DNA of 64,000 bases from Hymenobacter volaticus (lineage in GTDB: Bacteria > Bacteroidota > Bacteroidia > Cytophagales > Hymenobacteraceae): positions 3,635,501-3,699,500 of the forward strand of contig NZ_CP095061.1 of the NCBI RefSeq assembly GCF_022921055.1, read 5' to 3'. Shown one piece after another: positions 44,754-53,405 of this stretch. The first letter of the stretch is position 1. The number at the start of each line of letters is the position of its first letter. Below the pieces are notes generated by a model. It was given only the letters and a program-made list of their open reading frames with translations. It made no database searches and had not been told where the DNA came from. Position numbers and translations under genes: made by a program.

Positions 44754-46592
44754 ATGCAAGTTCCTCCTTCCGCTCCCACCCCCATTGCACCCGATGCCCT
44801 ACTCGTTGAAGTAGCCTGGGAAGTTTGCAATCAGGTCGGCGGCATTTACACGGTTATTCGTAGCAAGGTACCGGCCACTATGCAAGGCTGGGAAGACCGT
44901 TACTGTTTGCTGGGGCCCTACTTCTCACAGCAGGCGCAGGGCGAGTTCGAGGCCTACGACGACTATCAGCTCGACAGCCTCTCCGACCCGTTTGCTGGGG
45001 CGGTGCGCCGCATGCGCGAAATGGGTTATGACGTGTGCCTCGGCGTGTGGCTCGTGACGGGCCGGCCCCGCACGGTCCTCATCAACCCCTACCAGGCGTA
45101 TCCGCAGCTCGGCCAGATCAAATACGACCTCTGGGACCATCACCGCATCCCCACGCCCGACAACGACGACTTGCTGCACCAAGTGGAGGCGTTCGGCCAC
45201 TTGGCCAAGATATTTTTGCAGGTACTGGCTGCCGAAGTGGTGCCGCCGCAGCGGGTAGTGGCCCACTTCCACGAGTGGATGACGGGCGTGGCCATTCCGG
45301 GCCTGCGCCGCGACCAAACGCCACTGCACATCGTGTTTACCACGCACGCCACATTGCTCGGCCGCTACCTGGCCATGAATGACCCCAATTTTTACGACCA
45401 CCTCATGCAAGTGGACTGGCTACCCGAAGCCCGGCACTTCAACATCGAGACGGCCGTAACGATGGAACGCGCCGCGGCCCACGGTGCCCACGTGTTTACA
45501 ACGGTAAGTGAGCTGACGGTGCGGGAGTGTATTTATCTGCTCGACAGGATTCCGGATGCGGTGCTGCCGAACGGCCTCAACATCGAGCGGTTTGTGGCCG
45601 GGCACGAGTTCCAGAACCTACACCAGCAGTACAAGGCCAAGATTCACGAATTCGTGATGGCGCACTTCTTCCAGAGCTATTCTTTTGATCTGGATAAGAC
45701 GCTGTACCTATTTACGAGTGGCCGCTACGAATACCACAACAAAGGCTTCGATTTGACGCTGGAAGCCCTGGCTCGGCTAAATTATCGGCTCCAGCAAAGC
45801 GGCCTGGAAGGCAACGTGGTAATGTTCTTCATCACCAAGCGCCCCTTCACCAGCATCAACCCGCTGATTCTGCAAAACCGGGCTATCCTCGACGAGGTAC
45901 ACGAAACCTGCGAGGCGATTGAGCGGCAAGTAGGCGAGCGGCTGTTCTACGCGGCGGCGGCCTCCACCGACCACCGCCTGCCCGACCTATCGGCCATGGT
46001 TGATGATTATTGGAAGCTACGTTACCGCCGCACGCTGCAAAGCTGGAAAACCAACAACCTGCCTTCCGTTATCACGCACAACCTAGTCGACGATAAAAAC
46101 GACGACATTCTCAATTTCGTCCGTCAGGCTGGCCTCATCAACCACAAGCACGACCGGGTGAAGATCGTCTATCACCCCGATTTCGTGTCCCCTACTTCGC
46201 CGTTGTTTGGCATGGAGTACGGCCAGTTTGTACGGGGCTGCCACTTGGGCGTGTTCCCGAGCTACTACGAACCTTGGGGCTACACCCCACTCGAGTGCGT
46301 GGCCCGCGGCGTACCAGCCGTCACCTCCGACCTTTCCGGCTTCGGCGACTACGTGATGCAAAACGTGGAAGCCCACGAAGACAAAGGTATATACGTAGTG
46401 CAGCGCCAGGAAAAAAGCTTCGACGAGTCGGCAGAGGAACTGACCGAAATGCTCTGGAACTTTGTGCTCCTCTCCCGCCGCGAGCGAATTATGCAGCGCA
46501 ACAAAGTGGAAAGCAACTCCGAAATCTTCGACTGGAAAAACTTACGCATCTACTACGACCGTGCCTACACGCTGGCTTTGGAGCGGCAGTAA
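44754..46592 (+). CDS. Glycogen synthase, GT3 (eukaryote-like) family
   Basis: 612 residues. Signature GT3 segments: VEVAWEVCNQVGGIYTVIRSK (split about 17-38), the donor-binding loop VVAHFHEWMTGVAIPGLR (about 163-180), TTHATLLGRYL, VTMERAAAHGAHVFTTVSE, LPNGLNIERF, TSGRYEYHNKGFDL (about 321-334) and the C-terminal YEPWGYTPLECVARGVPAVTSDLSGFGDY (about 503-531), split here in two. This is the animal/fungal GSY type, not bacterial GlgA (GT5), and uses UDP-glucose in characterised members. Adjacent GH13 gene supports glycogen metabolism. Confidence 0.92.
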   Translation: MQVPPSAPTPIAPDALLVEVAWEVCNQVGGIYTVIRSKVPATMQGWEDRYCLLGPYFSQQAQGEFEAYDDYQLDSLSDPFAGAVRRMREMGYDVCLGVWLVTGRPRTVLINPYQAYPQLGQIKYDLWDHHRIPTPDNDDLLHQVEAFGHLAKIFLQVLAAEVVPPQRVVAHFHEWMTGVAIPGLRRDQTPLHIVFTTHATLLGRYLAMNDPNFYDHLMQVDWLPEARHFNIETAVTMERAAAHGAHVFTTVSELTVRECIYLLDRIPDAVLPNGLNIERFVAGHEFQNLHQQYKAKIHEFVMAHFFQSYSFDLDKTLYLFTSGRYEYHNKGFDLTLEALARLNYRLQQSGLEGNVVMFFITKRPFTSINPLILQNRAILDEVHETCEAIERQVGERLFYAAAASTDHRLPDLSAMVDDYWKLRYRRTLQSWKTNNLPSVITHNLVDDKNDDILNFVRQAGLINHKHDRVKIVYHPDFVSPTSPLFGMEYGQFVRGCHLGVFPSYYEPWGYTPLECVARGVPAVTSDLSGFGDYVMQNVEAHEDKGIYVVQRQEKSFDESAEELTEMLWNFVLLSRRERIMQRNKVESNSEIFDWKNLRIYYDRAYTLALERQ

Positions 46593-46617
46593 ACCCGAAC
46601 AAACAACGCCTGATTCC

Positions 46618-46659
46618 AGCAAAAAGGCCCGGCTGTCTGCACAGCCGGGCCTTTTTGCT
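46618..46659. terminator. Terminator after glycogen synthase, bidirectional
   Basis: AGCAAAAAGGCCCGGCTGT (46618-46636) pairs perfectly with 46641-46659; A-tract and T-tract at the two ends. Confidence 0.92.
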
Positions 46660-46682
46660 GGGTTCTGCGAACTTGCTGGTTG

Positions 46683-47723
46683 TTAAGGCAGCAGCACTTG
46701 GTCGATGACGTGTACTACCCCATTGGTTGCAAGCACGTTGGCAGTGGTAATATTGGCAGCCGTACCGGTGCCACCACGCACAGTAAAGCCATTGGCCACC
46801 GCCGCTACGGTGATGTTGCCGTTGAGGGTAGTTAAGTTGCCGGGCGCTAGGTCCGACGAAAATCTTCGGCCACTACTCACAATGTGCTTCTGCAAAATAG
46901 CAACCAACGTAGCATCTGGTACTTGGCTCAGGCTTTGCAAATTAAGCGCCGTTAAGGCTGCCCGGAAGGCTGCGTCGGTGGGGGCAAACACGGTGATGTT
47001 AGAGGAGTTGCTGGCGGCGGCCGCCAACAGAGCCGAAGCCGCCGGACGCTGCAAAGCTTCCAACAACAACGTGAACTGCGCCGGATTGGCCGCTGCGCTG
47101 GCTACTACTATGGCTGCTATGGTCTGGCTAGGAGGCAGCAATACATTGTCGATGGCGTGAATGGTGCCGTTGCTGGCAGCAATATCAGCCGTTACAACTT
47201 GCGTACCTCCGTTGATGGCTACGGAGGTACCTGACTTGGATAGGTATAGGGTGTTGTCGTTGACGCCGTTGGTACCGGCTGGCTTGGCGGTGGTAGCTGT
47301 GCTGGCCCCGGCGGCAATGTCGGCGGCCCGCACATTGGCCGGTAATACGTGGTAGAGAAGCACGTTGCGAAGAGCCGCAATCTGATTGGCATCCGTCACG
47401 GCATTGATTTTAGCCGCGGTGCTGAAGGCATCGAGGGGCCCGCCAGCCAGCTTGGCAAAGGCGGCATTGTTGGGCGCAAACACCGTAAACGGTCCCGTGC
47501 TGCTTAGCGTCGCCGCTAAGTCGGCTTTCGTTACGGCGGCTACTAGAATACTGAAGTCTGCATTTCCTTGGGCTACCTGCACAATATTTTGCGACGTGCC
47601 AGTAGGCGGCGTATCATCATCGTCGCTGCAAGAAGAAACACCCAAACTGAATGCTACCCCCGTAAGCAGCATACACAGCGTGCGCAAAAAGGGCAGGGTC
47701 TGAGAAAAGAAAGTTGTTTTCAT
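46683..47723 (-). CDS. Fasciclin (FAS1) domain surface lipoprotein
   Basis: 346 residues. Signal with lipobox LGVSSC, followed directly by SDDDD, the acidic export signal that sends Bacteroidota lipoproteins to the cell surface. Two FAS1 domains: about 48-190 (FTVFAPNNAAFAKLAGG, LLYHVLPANVRAADIAAG, HAIDNVLLPP) and about 205-345 (ITVFAPTDAAFRAAL, LQKHIVSSGRRFSSDL, VHVIDQVLLP). Such proteins mediate adhesion. The gene is convergent with glycogen synthase. Confidence 0.93.
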   Translation of the reverse strand: MKTTFFSQTLPFLRTLCMLLTGVAFSLGVSSCSDDDDTPPTGTSQNIVQVAQGNADFSILVAAVTKADLAATLSSTGPFTVFAPNNAAFAKLAGGPLDAFSTAAKINAVTDANQIAALRNVLLYHVLPANVRAADIAAGASTATTAKPAGTNGVNDNTLYLSKSGTSVAINGGTQVVTADIAASNGTIHAIDNVLLPPSQTIAAIVVASAAANPAQFTLLLEALQRPAASALLAAAASNSSNITVFAPTDAAFRAALTALNLQSLSQVPDATLVAILQKHIVSSGRRFSSDLAPGNLTTLNGNITVAAVANGFTVRGGTGTAANITTANVLATNGVVHVIDQVLLP

Positions 47724-47961
47724 TTGTAGAACTTTTAAGGTTAAAAAGTTAAACAGAACATGAAAACAGAATCAATACCATTATCTGAATGTTTGCATGG
47801 CCACTTATAAAATTTTGTTGTTCAGTTATATTGCTCTTACTTATCTGTGGGGCAGACTTAATCAGGTTCTGAACTCCTTCGTAATCAGGCCTAGCTTTCT
47901 ATAAAGGCTAACCGAATTCTCAATTCGCAGCAACATTCTTTTCTGTTTGCCTACCACCCAC

Positions 47962-48789
47962 TTGTACAAGAAGTACGCTGCCGTCCTGTTCTTTGCCACA
48001 GCTGCCTTTATGGCCGCGGCGCACGAGTTCTGGCTGATGCCACTCCAGTCTTTTGTAGCGCCGGGTACCACGCTCAACCTACCCGTTTTCGTAGGCGAAA
48101 ACTTCACTGGCCAGCGGTGGGCAGGCAAAAGCAGCCGCGTTACTCGCCTAGTGCATTACACGCCGCTTGGTGTAGAAGACCTTCTAGCCAAGGCCACAAC
48201 CGGCGATACGCTACAGCCGAACGTCACGTTTGCGCAACCCGGCACTCACATGGTTGTTCTTGCCACCAATAATGCTTTCATCACGCTTGAGGCCGAAAAA
48301 TTCAACGCCTACTTAAAGGAGGATGGCCTCGACTACATCTTGTTGCAGCGCCAACAGCGCGGCGCGCTTAACATACCCGGCCGAGAAGCCTACAGCCGCT
48401 GCACTAAATTGTTGGTGCAGGTAGGCAACCCAGTCACTACGGATACTGCACGGGCTTGGAGCCGACCGACGGGCATGCCTCTAGAACTGGTACCCGAGCA
48501 AAATCCGTACACACTCCGAGTCGGAAACTCGCTTACTATTCGAGTGCTGGCCGATGGCCAACCGAAGGCCGGCCAACTGGTACAAGTATGGCAACGGTCC
48601 GTGGGTCAGCCAGTAAAAATTATCCGGCTTTACAGTAACCAAAACGGCCGTGTGTTGTTTCGATTATCCAACCCTGGTCAGTTTATGGTAAGTGCCGTGC
48701 GAATGGTGACTACAAAGCTACCAGAAGCAGATTGGCAAAGTAATTGGAGCACCCTTACGTTCGGTTTCAGGGGAATTTCCAGCCGTTGA
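47962..48789 (+). CDS. DUF4198 domain protein, secreted
   Basis: 275 residues if the TTG at 47962 is used (reads MYKKYAAVLFFATAAFMAAA, a signal peptide); an upstream TTG at 47947 is the only other choice and there is no ATG. Mature part begins HEFWLMP, the typical DUF4198 opening with His near the new N-terminus, then LNLPVFVGENFTGQRW and the C-terminal Ig-like strand region LVQVWQRSVGQP. The family is associated with metal (nickel/cobalt) uptake outside the cell membrane. Divergent from the fasciclin gene. Confidence 0.78.
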   Translation: MYKKYAAVLFFATAAFMAAAHEFWLMPLQSFVAPGTTLNLPVFVGENFTGQRWAGKSSRVTRLVHYTPLGVEDLLAKATTGDTLQPNVTFAQPGTHMVVLATNNAFITLEAEKFNAYLKEDGLDYILLQRQQRGALNIPGREAYSRCTKLLVQVGNPVTTDTARAWSRPTGMPLELVPEQNPYTLRVGNSLTIRVLADGQPKAGQLVQVWQRSVGQPVKIIRLYSNQNGRVLFRLSNPGQFMVSAVRMVTTKLPEADWQSNWSTLTFGFRGISSR

Positions 48790-48851
48790 TGCAGCCTTAT
48801 TAAACCTCTCTTGTTGGTATCTGAACACGCTGCCAACGAACATTTTTTTGT

Positions 48852-48859
48852 TACCTTCG
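48852..48859 (+). promoter_or_regulatory. Possible -7 element before the STAS gene
   Basis: TACCTTCG, one base off TAnnTTTG, 32 bases before the ATG at 48892. No clear TTG at the -33 distance, but the box type recurs before several genes here. Confidence 0.4.
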
Positions 48860-48891
48860 CAACTCCCTAAAAACCCCGAACCACCGACGGT

Positions 48892-49266
48892 ATGAAGTAC
48901 TCGATTGATAAAAAGGAAACGTACACGATAATTACGATTGACGAGAAGAAGCTAGACACAACTGTAGCTCCAGATCTGAAATCGGAATTTGTGAAGCTGA
49001 ATGCCGAAGGCATCAACAACCTGATTCTGGACCTCACCAACGTGAAGTACACCGACTCGTCAGGCCTCAGCTCCATTCTGATTGCCAACCGGTTGTGCAA
49101 TTCTACGGGTGGTTTGTTGGTACTCACTGGTCTGCAAGACCACGTAATGAAGCTTATCACCATCAGCAAGCTCGAATCGGTACTGCACATCCTGCCCACC
49201 GTGGAAGAAGGCATTGACCGGATTTTCCTGCACGCCATTGAGCGTGACCTGACCAGCAAGGAATAG
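48892..49266 (+). CDS. STAS-domain protein (anti-sigma factor antagonist-like)
   Basis: 124 residues, a single STAS domain: YTIITIDEKKLDTTVAPDLKSEF, NLILDLTNVKYTDSSGLSSIL (about 46-66) with the Ser of the phospho-site motif DSSG (about 57-60), and GGLLVLTGLQDHVMKLI. In SpoIIAA-type proteins that Ser is phosphorylated by a partner kinase. No kinase is near. Located upstream of RNase Z, an arrangement I expect to be widely kept in this order (recollection, unverified). Two hairpins lie between them. Confidence 0.88.
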   Translation: MKYSIDKKETYTIITIDEKKLDTTVAPDLKSEFVKLNAEGINNLILDLTNVKYTDSSGLSSILIANRLCNSTGGLLVLTGLQDHVMKLITISKLESVLHILPTVEEGIDRIFLHAIERDLTSKE

Positions 49267-49284
49267 GGGTTCGAGGTATCAGTT

Positions 49285-49429
49285 GTTGGTTGTCAGTTGT
49301 CAGGTTCCCGTAACTGACAACAGGCAACCAATTTGCTTTTTATGGTTGAATGGCTGCATGGTTGACTTGTTAAATGGCTGCCCGTTCAAACGGCTCGTTG
49401 AACAGGCAGCCATTTAACAAGTCAACCAT
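49285..49429. repeat. Two consecutive hairpins between the STAS and RNase Z genes
   Basis: First: GGTTGTCAGTTGTCAG near 49285-49303 against AACTGACAACAGGCAACC (about 49310-49330), imperfect. Second: 32-base arms ATGGTTGACTTGTTAAATGG... (49358-49389) and 49398-49429, one mismatch, 8-base loop, ending 12 bases before the RNase Z start codon. Likely terminator or RNA-processing structures. Confidence 0.7.
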
Positions 49430-49441
49430 TCATCAATTTAC

Positions 49442-50353
49442 ATGGAGTTTGAGCTGAAAATTTTGGGTAGCGCGTCGGCGACGCCTTTTCTCGACCGGCA
49501 CCAGACGGCGCAGGTACTAACCGTGGGCAACGCGCAGTACTTAATTGACTGCGGCGAAGGCACCCAAAGCCGCCTGATGGAGTACAAGTTGCGCCATCAA
49601 CGCATCCAAACCATTTTCATTTCTCACCTGCACGGTGACCATTATTTTGGGTTGTTTGGCTTGCTCGGTACCATGCACCTCAACGGCCGCACCGAGCCGC
49701 TCCAACTCTTTGGCCCTAGCGGCCTCGATGAAGTGCTGACCATGCAGTTCCGGCATTCGTTCACCCAACTAAGTTTTGAGCTGAATTTTACGGTGGTTGA
49801 TACCACACAGCACGCTCTGGTTTACGAAGACAAACACGTGACGGTGCACACACTGCCTATGCGGCACCGGATTCCGTGCTGTGGCTATCTGTTTCGGGAA
49901 TTGCCCAAGCGGCGGCCACTGGTCAAGGAGAAGCTACCAGCGGGCCTCACCCCGGCCCAACTCACGGGCCTTACGCTCGGTGAAGATGTATTCGACGAGG
50001 CTGGCAACGTGCTGGTTCACAACTTCGAGGTAACCACCGAGCCCAAGGCGCCTCGCAGTTACGCTTTCTGCTCCGATACTCTCTACACCGAAAGCCTCGC
50101 CGACCTAGTACACGGCGTCGATTTGCTTTATCACGAGGCCACGTTCCTGGACGAGATGCGCGACCGGGCCTTAACTACGCATCACTCCACGGCTCGCCAG
50201 GCTGGCTTGCTAGCTCGCCGGGCCCAAGTGCAGCGGCTGCTTATCGGCCACTTCTCTAGCCGTTACCGCGACTTAAACCCGCTGTTGGCCGAAGCGCAAA
50301 GTATGTTCGAGTGGACTGAATTGGCTACGGAAGGCTTGACGGTGAGCGTGTAA
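49442..50353 (+). CDS. rnz: Ribonuclease Z (tRNA 3' endonuclease)
   Basis: 303 residues, the short bacterial form. Metal-binding motif SHLHGDHYFGLFG with H62, H64, D66 and H67; LIDCGEGTQSRLM (about 32-44) and FLDRHQTAQVL at the N-terminus are typical. Further ligands: PMRHRIPCCGY (about 140-150), SYAFCSDTLYTE (Asp), TFLDEM and THHSTARQAG. Removes the 3' trailer of tRNA precursors. ATG at 49442 fits the family start. Confidence 0.95.
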   Translation: MEFELKILGSASATPFLDRHQTAQVLTVGNAQYLIDCGEGTQSRLMEYKLRHQRIQTIFISHLHGDHYFGLFGLLGTMHLNGRTEPLQLFGPSGLDEVLTMQFRHSFTQLSFELNFTVVDTTQHALVYEDKHVTVHTLPMRHRIPCCGYLFRELPKRRPLVKEKLPAGLTPAQLTGLTLGEDVFDEAGNVLVHNFEVTTEPKAPRSYAFCSDTLYTESLADLVHGVDLLYHEATFLDEMRDRALTTHHSTARQAGLLARRAQVQRLLIGHFSSRYRDLNPLLAEAQSMFEWTELATEGLTVSV

Positions 50354-50441
50354 CACTGAAACAGTTGCACAGACAGGCCGTCCGCTTCCGTTCTATAACT
50401 TACTTACGGCCAAGTGTCCTTCATGCAGACCTTTAACTACC

Positions 50442-51179
50442 ATGTTTCATAAGAAGCAGCAGCTCTACTTGGTTCTCAGCGGCATTTTCATTGTAAATGC
50501 GTTACTGGCTGAAATCATTGGAGTGAAGATTTTTTCGGTAGAAGCCCTGATGGGTTTGCCTGGCAACCTTACGGCCGGGGTGCTGATCTGGCCCGTAGTA
50601 TTTGTCACCACGGACATCATCAACGAGTATTTCGGGCGGGCCGGCGTGTTGCGCGTGAGTTACCTCACAGTGGCCCTAATTCTGTTTGCCTTCATCGTGA
50701 TTTACGTTACCACCAAGCTGCCACCCGCGGCGTTCTGGCTGGACGTAAACAAAACCGATCCGCAAGGTCGGCCCTTCAACATCGATTTTGCTTATCAAAG
50801 CATATTCCGGCAGGGATTGGGTATCATCACCGGCTCCATCACAGCGTTTGGTATTGGGCAGGTACTGGATGCTACCGTGTTTCAAGCCATACGACGCGCT
50901 ACCAAAGGCCGCTACGTGTGGCTGCGCGCAACCGGCTCCACGCTCATCTCGCAGCTCGTCGACTCGTTTGTGGTGCTGTACGTGGCCTTCTACTTATTTG
51001 GCAACTGGACACTTGACCAAGTGCTAAACGTGGCGAACACCAATTACTGGTATAAATTCGCCGCTGCAATCTTGCTTACGCCTGTGCTCTACCTCGCCCA
51101 TTTCCTGATTGACCGGTATTTAGGCGAAGAGGCTACCACCGAGCTACAGCAAGAGGCCACTGCCAATGTGAGCGTATAA
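50442..51179 (+). CDS. yhhQ: Queuosine precursor transporter (YhhQ/VUT family)
   Basis: 245 residues with about six membrane helices. Family signature LLAEIIGVKIFSVE near 20-33 and LIWPVVFVTTDIINEYFGRAGVLRV (about 49-73), then the large loop of variable sequence and LRATGSTLISQLVDSFVVLYVAFYLFG (about 165-191). Imports queuine or preQ precursors used to modify tRNA. Lies between two tRNA-maturation genes, rnz and trpS, which agrees with that role. Confidence 0.9.
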   Translation: MFHKKQQLYLVLSGIFIVNALLAEIIGVKIFSVEALMGLPGNLTAGVLIWPVVFVTTDIINEYFGRAGVLRVSYLTVALILFAFIVIYVTTKLPPAAFWLDVNKTDPQGRPFNIDFAYQSIFRQGLGIITGSITAFGIGQVLDATVFQAIRRATKGRYVWLRATGSTLISQLVDSFVVLYVAFYLFGNWTLDQVLNVANTNYWYKFAAAILLTPVLYLAHFLIDRYLGEEATTELQQEATANVSV

Positions 51180-51269
51180 ACTTCAGGTTGTTCGTTGTAG
51201 GGTATCAGTTGCCAGCTATTCAGCAGCTGTAAAACCGCCAATTGACAACATGTACTTAACAACTATTCC

Positions 51270-52247
51270 ATGTCCCGCATTCTTACCGGCATCCAGAGCA
51301 CAGGCCGCCCGCACCTTGGCAACCTACTCGGCGCAATCCTTCCGGCCGTAGAGCTGTCGAAAAGTGCAGCCAATGAGTCGTTGTACTTTATTGCTGATTT
51401 ACACACTCTGACCACCGTGCGCGACGCGGAATTGCTGCGCCAGAACACGTACGCCGTAGCCGCGTCGTGGCTAGCTTGCGGCTTCGATACCGAGAAGAAC
51501 TTATTCTACCGCCAATCGGATGTACCGCAAGTGACTGAGCTAGCTTGGTATCTCTCGTGCTTTGCGCCCTACCCGATGCTGGCCAATGCACACTCGTTCA
51601 AAGACAAGTCGGATAGGCTCTCGGATGTAAGAGCAGGTTTGTTTATGTACCCGGTGTTGATGGCAGCCGATATTCTGCTCTACAACACCGACGTAGTGCC
51701 CGTAGGTAAAGACCAGATTCAGCACCTGGAAATTACCCGCGACATTGCCTCCGCCTTCAACAACTGCTACGGCGAAACTTTTGTATTGCCTAAAGCCCGA
51801 GTGGATGAGCAGTTGATGACCGTGCCCGGCATTGATGGCCAGAAAATGAGCAAGAGCTACGGCAACATCATCGACATTTTCGTCGACGATAAAGCCTTGC
51901 TTAAAACCATCAAAGGCATCGTGTCGGACAGCACTCCGCTTGAAGCCTCTAAGAACCCGGATACCGACATCACCTTCAAGCTATACTCGTTACTCGCTAC
52001 TGCGGACGAAATCGCCGACATGCGCGCCCGTTACTTGGCCGGCGGCTATGGCTACGGCCATGCCAAACAGGCACTCTACGAGGTAATCTTGCGCCGGTTC
52101 GCTACCGAGCGGGAGCAGTTCAAGTTTTACATGAACAACCTACCCGAAGTAGATGCGCGTCTTGCCGAAGGCGCCCGCAAAGCGCAAGCGTACGGCTCAG
52201 AAGTGCTGAATAAAGTGCGAGAGAAAGTAGGCTACCTGCGGCGGTAA
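51270..52247 (+). CDS. trpS: Tryptophanyl-tRNA synthetase
   Basis: 325 residues, class I synthetase of the bacterial TrpRS size. HIGH motif variant GRPHLGNLLGA (about 11-21), substrate pocket region MLANAHSFKDKS, VPVGKDQIQHLEITRDIA (about 148-165) and GQKMSKSYGN (KMSKS at about 192-196). C-terminal helix bundle complete. Charges tRNA-Trp. Start ATG at 51270; followed by a palindromic repeat and then a convergent gene. Confidence 0.96.
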   Translation: MSRILTGIQSTGRPHLGNLLGAILPAVELSKSAANESLYFIADLHTLTTVRDAELLRQNTYAVAASWLACGFDTEKNLFYRQSDVPQVTELAWYLSCFAPYPMLANAHSFKDKSDRLSDVRAGLFMYPVLMAADILLYNTDVVPVGKDQIQHLEITRDIASAFNNCYGETFVLPKARVDEQLMTVPGIDGQKMSKSYGNIIDIFVDDKALLKTIKGIVSDSTPLEASKNPDTDITFKLYSLLATADEIADMRARYLAGGYGYGHAKQALYEVILRRFATEREQFKFYMNNLPEVDARLAEGARKAQAYGSEVLNKVREKVGYLRR

Positions 52248-52324
52248 GTTACTCCTTGAGTGAAATAGACCGTTGTTTTGAGTGGGGCCGGATCCTCTTG
52301 CAGGTTGCTGCTGTCAAAGTAACT

Positions 52325-52419
52325 GTCATGCTGAGCGGAGTCGAAGCATCTCGCGTGCTGAGGCCTGATTACTAAACCAACGTCAGCACGCGAGATGCTT
52401 CGGCTCCGCTCAGCATGAC
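52325..52419. repeat. REP-like palindrome, copy 3 (core only)
   Basis: 37-base arms (52325-52361 and 52383-52419) with one mismatch, beginning GTCATGCTGAGCGGAGTC, 21-base loop. Same core as in the elements at 18608 and 30055, but without the outer CTCCTCATC-type ends. Located between the convergent 3' ends of trpS and the next gene, where it can serve as a terminator on both strands. Confidence 0.88.
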
Positions 52420-52445
52420 GTTCTTTTGCGCAGCCGCTACTTTCA

Positions 52446-53273
52446 TTACAGAATGTGGTGCAACTGCTGTTCGTGGGAGAAGCTGAAGCCCACTTTGCTT
52501 GGGCGGCTGACTTGCTGGTTTTCCAGTTTTTGCTTTACCGATATCTTCTGAATATCGTCGAGTGGCGGCGCAATGAGGTCGTTGTTGACGGCGGCAATCA
52601 TGGCGCTTTCCACAAATAGCTTCATCCCCTCGGCCGTCACTACGTTGTCAGACATGTCATTGTCAGGCAGTTCGAGTTGCTGCACGCCTTCCAAAAAGTA
52701 GTGGTTGTCGATGTTGATAAGCAAACGCCCGACCAAATAGCCCGGGTCGTTCATGCGCTGGTACTTGATGCTGTCGGCCATGAAATTGTACGCCATAATG
52801 TGCCCGAAGAACCGGCGGCGGAAATCAGCTTCCACATATTTAGTGGGCATAGGGCCGTACTCCTCGGGGAACGTGACGATGTTAGAGTGCATGACGAACA
52901 CCAGTAAGTCGCCGGAGAATCGGATATGGAACTCCATGTCGTTGATGGGGCGGTACTCGATGATGACCGTGGAATCGACGGGTGTGATCTTGCGGCTCAG
53001 TTCCACTACCAGTTCCTGCGTCACTTTCCGCAACAGGTCGAACGTGGACATGGTGTTGCGGTAGATGGATTGCTTGGCCGAGGATTTTTGCTTGAGGCCT
53101 TCAAAAATCTGGTCGAGGCGGTCGGCGGGCGCATCGGCGGGCTCACCGGCGGCATTTGGAGCCGCATTGTCGGTGTTGGTAGAACCCGTGGTGGCTGGTG
53201 CCTGCGGCGCACCGGGCATACCGTCGTCGGTTGGGGTATCGATGAGGACGGGCTCTTTCTTCTTCTTAGCCAT
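52446..53273 (-). CDS. Conserved hypothetical protein (275 aa)
   Basis: 275 residues. The first 70 are low-complexity (Pro/Ala/Thr/Asn), with a Lys-rich start MAKKKKEPVL. The remaining part is an alpha/beta domain: FEGLKQKSSAKQSIYRNTMSTF, VIIEYRPINDMEFHIRFSGDLLVFVMHSN, YMEADF-like AEADFRRRFFGHIMAYNFMADSIKYQRM. Similar proteins occur in Bacteroidota as uncharacterised; I recognise no motif of an enzyme. Confidence 0.75.
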   Translation of the reverse strand: MAKKKKEPVLIDTPTDDGMPGAPQAPATTGSTNTDNAAPNAAGEPADAPADRLDQIFEGLKQKSSAKQSIYRNTMSTFDLLRKVTQELVVELSRKITPVDSTVIIEYRPINDMEFHIRFSGDLLVFVMHSNIVTFPEEYGPMPTKYVEADFRRRFFGHIMAYNFMADSIKYQRMNDPGYLVGRLLINIDNHYFLEGVQQLELPDNDMSDNVVTAEGMKLFVESAMIAAVNNDLIAPPLDDIQKISVKQKLENQQVSRPSKVGFSFSHEQQLHHIL

Positions 53274-53405
53274 TCAGTAGGAGAATAACGCACCCCATAA
53301 GTGGCGGTACGACAAGTTGAATCAGGAAATTTAACTTAGGCAAGTACTATTTACCTACGTAAAGTAGCAAACTAGTAGTTTCAGTTGCATGGCATCTTCT
53401 ACGCA

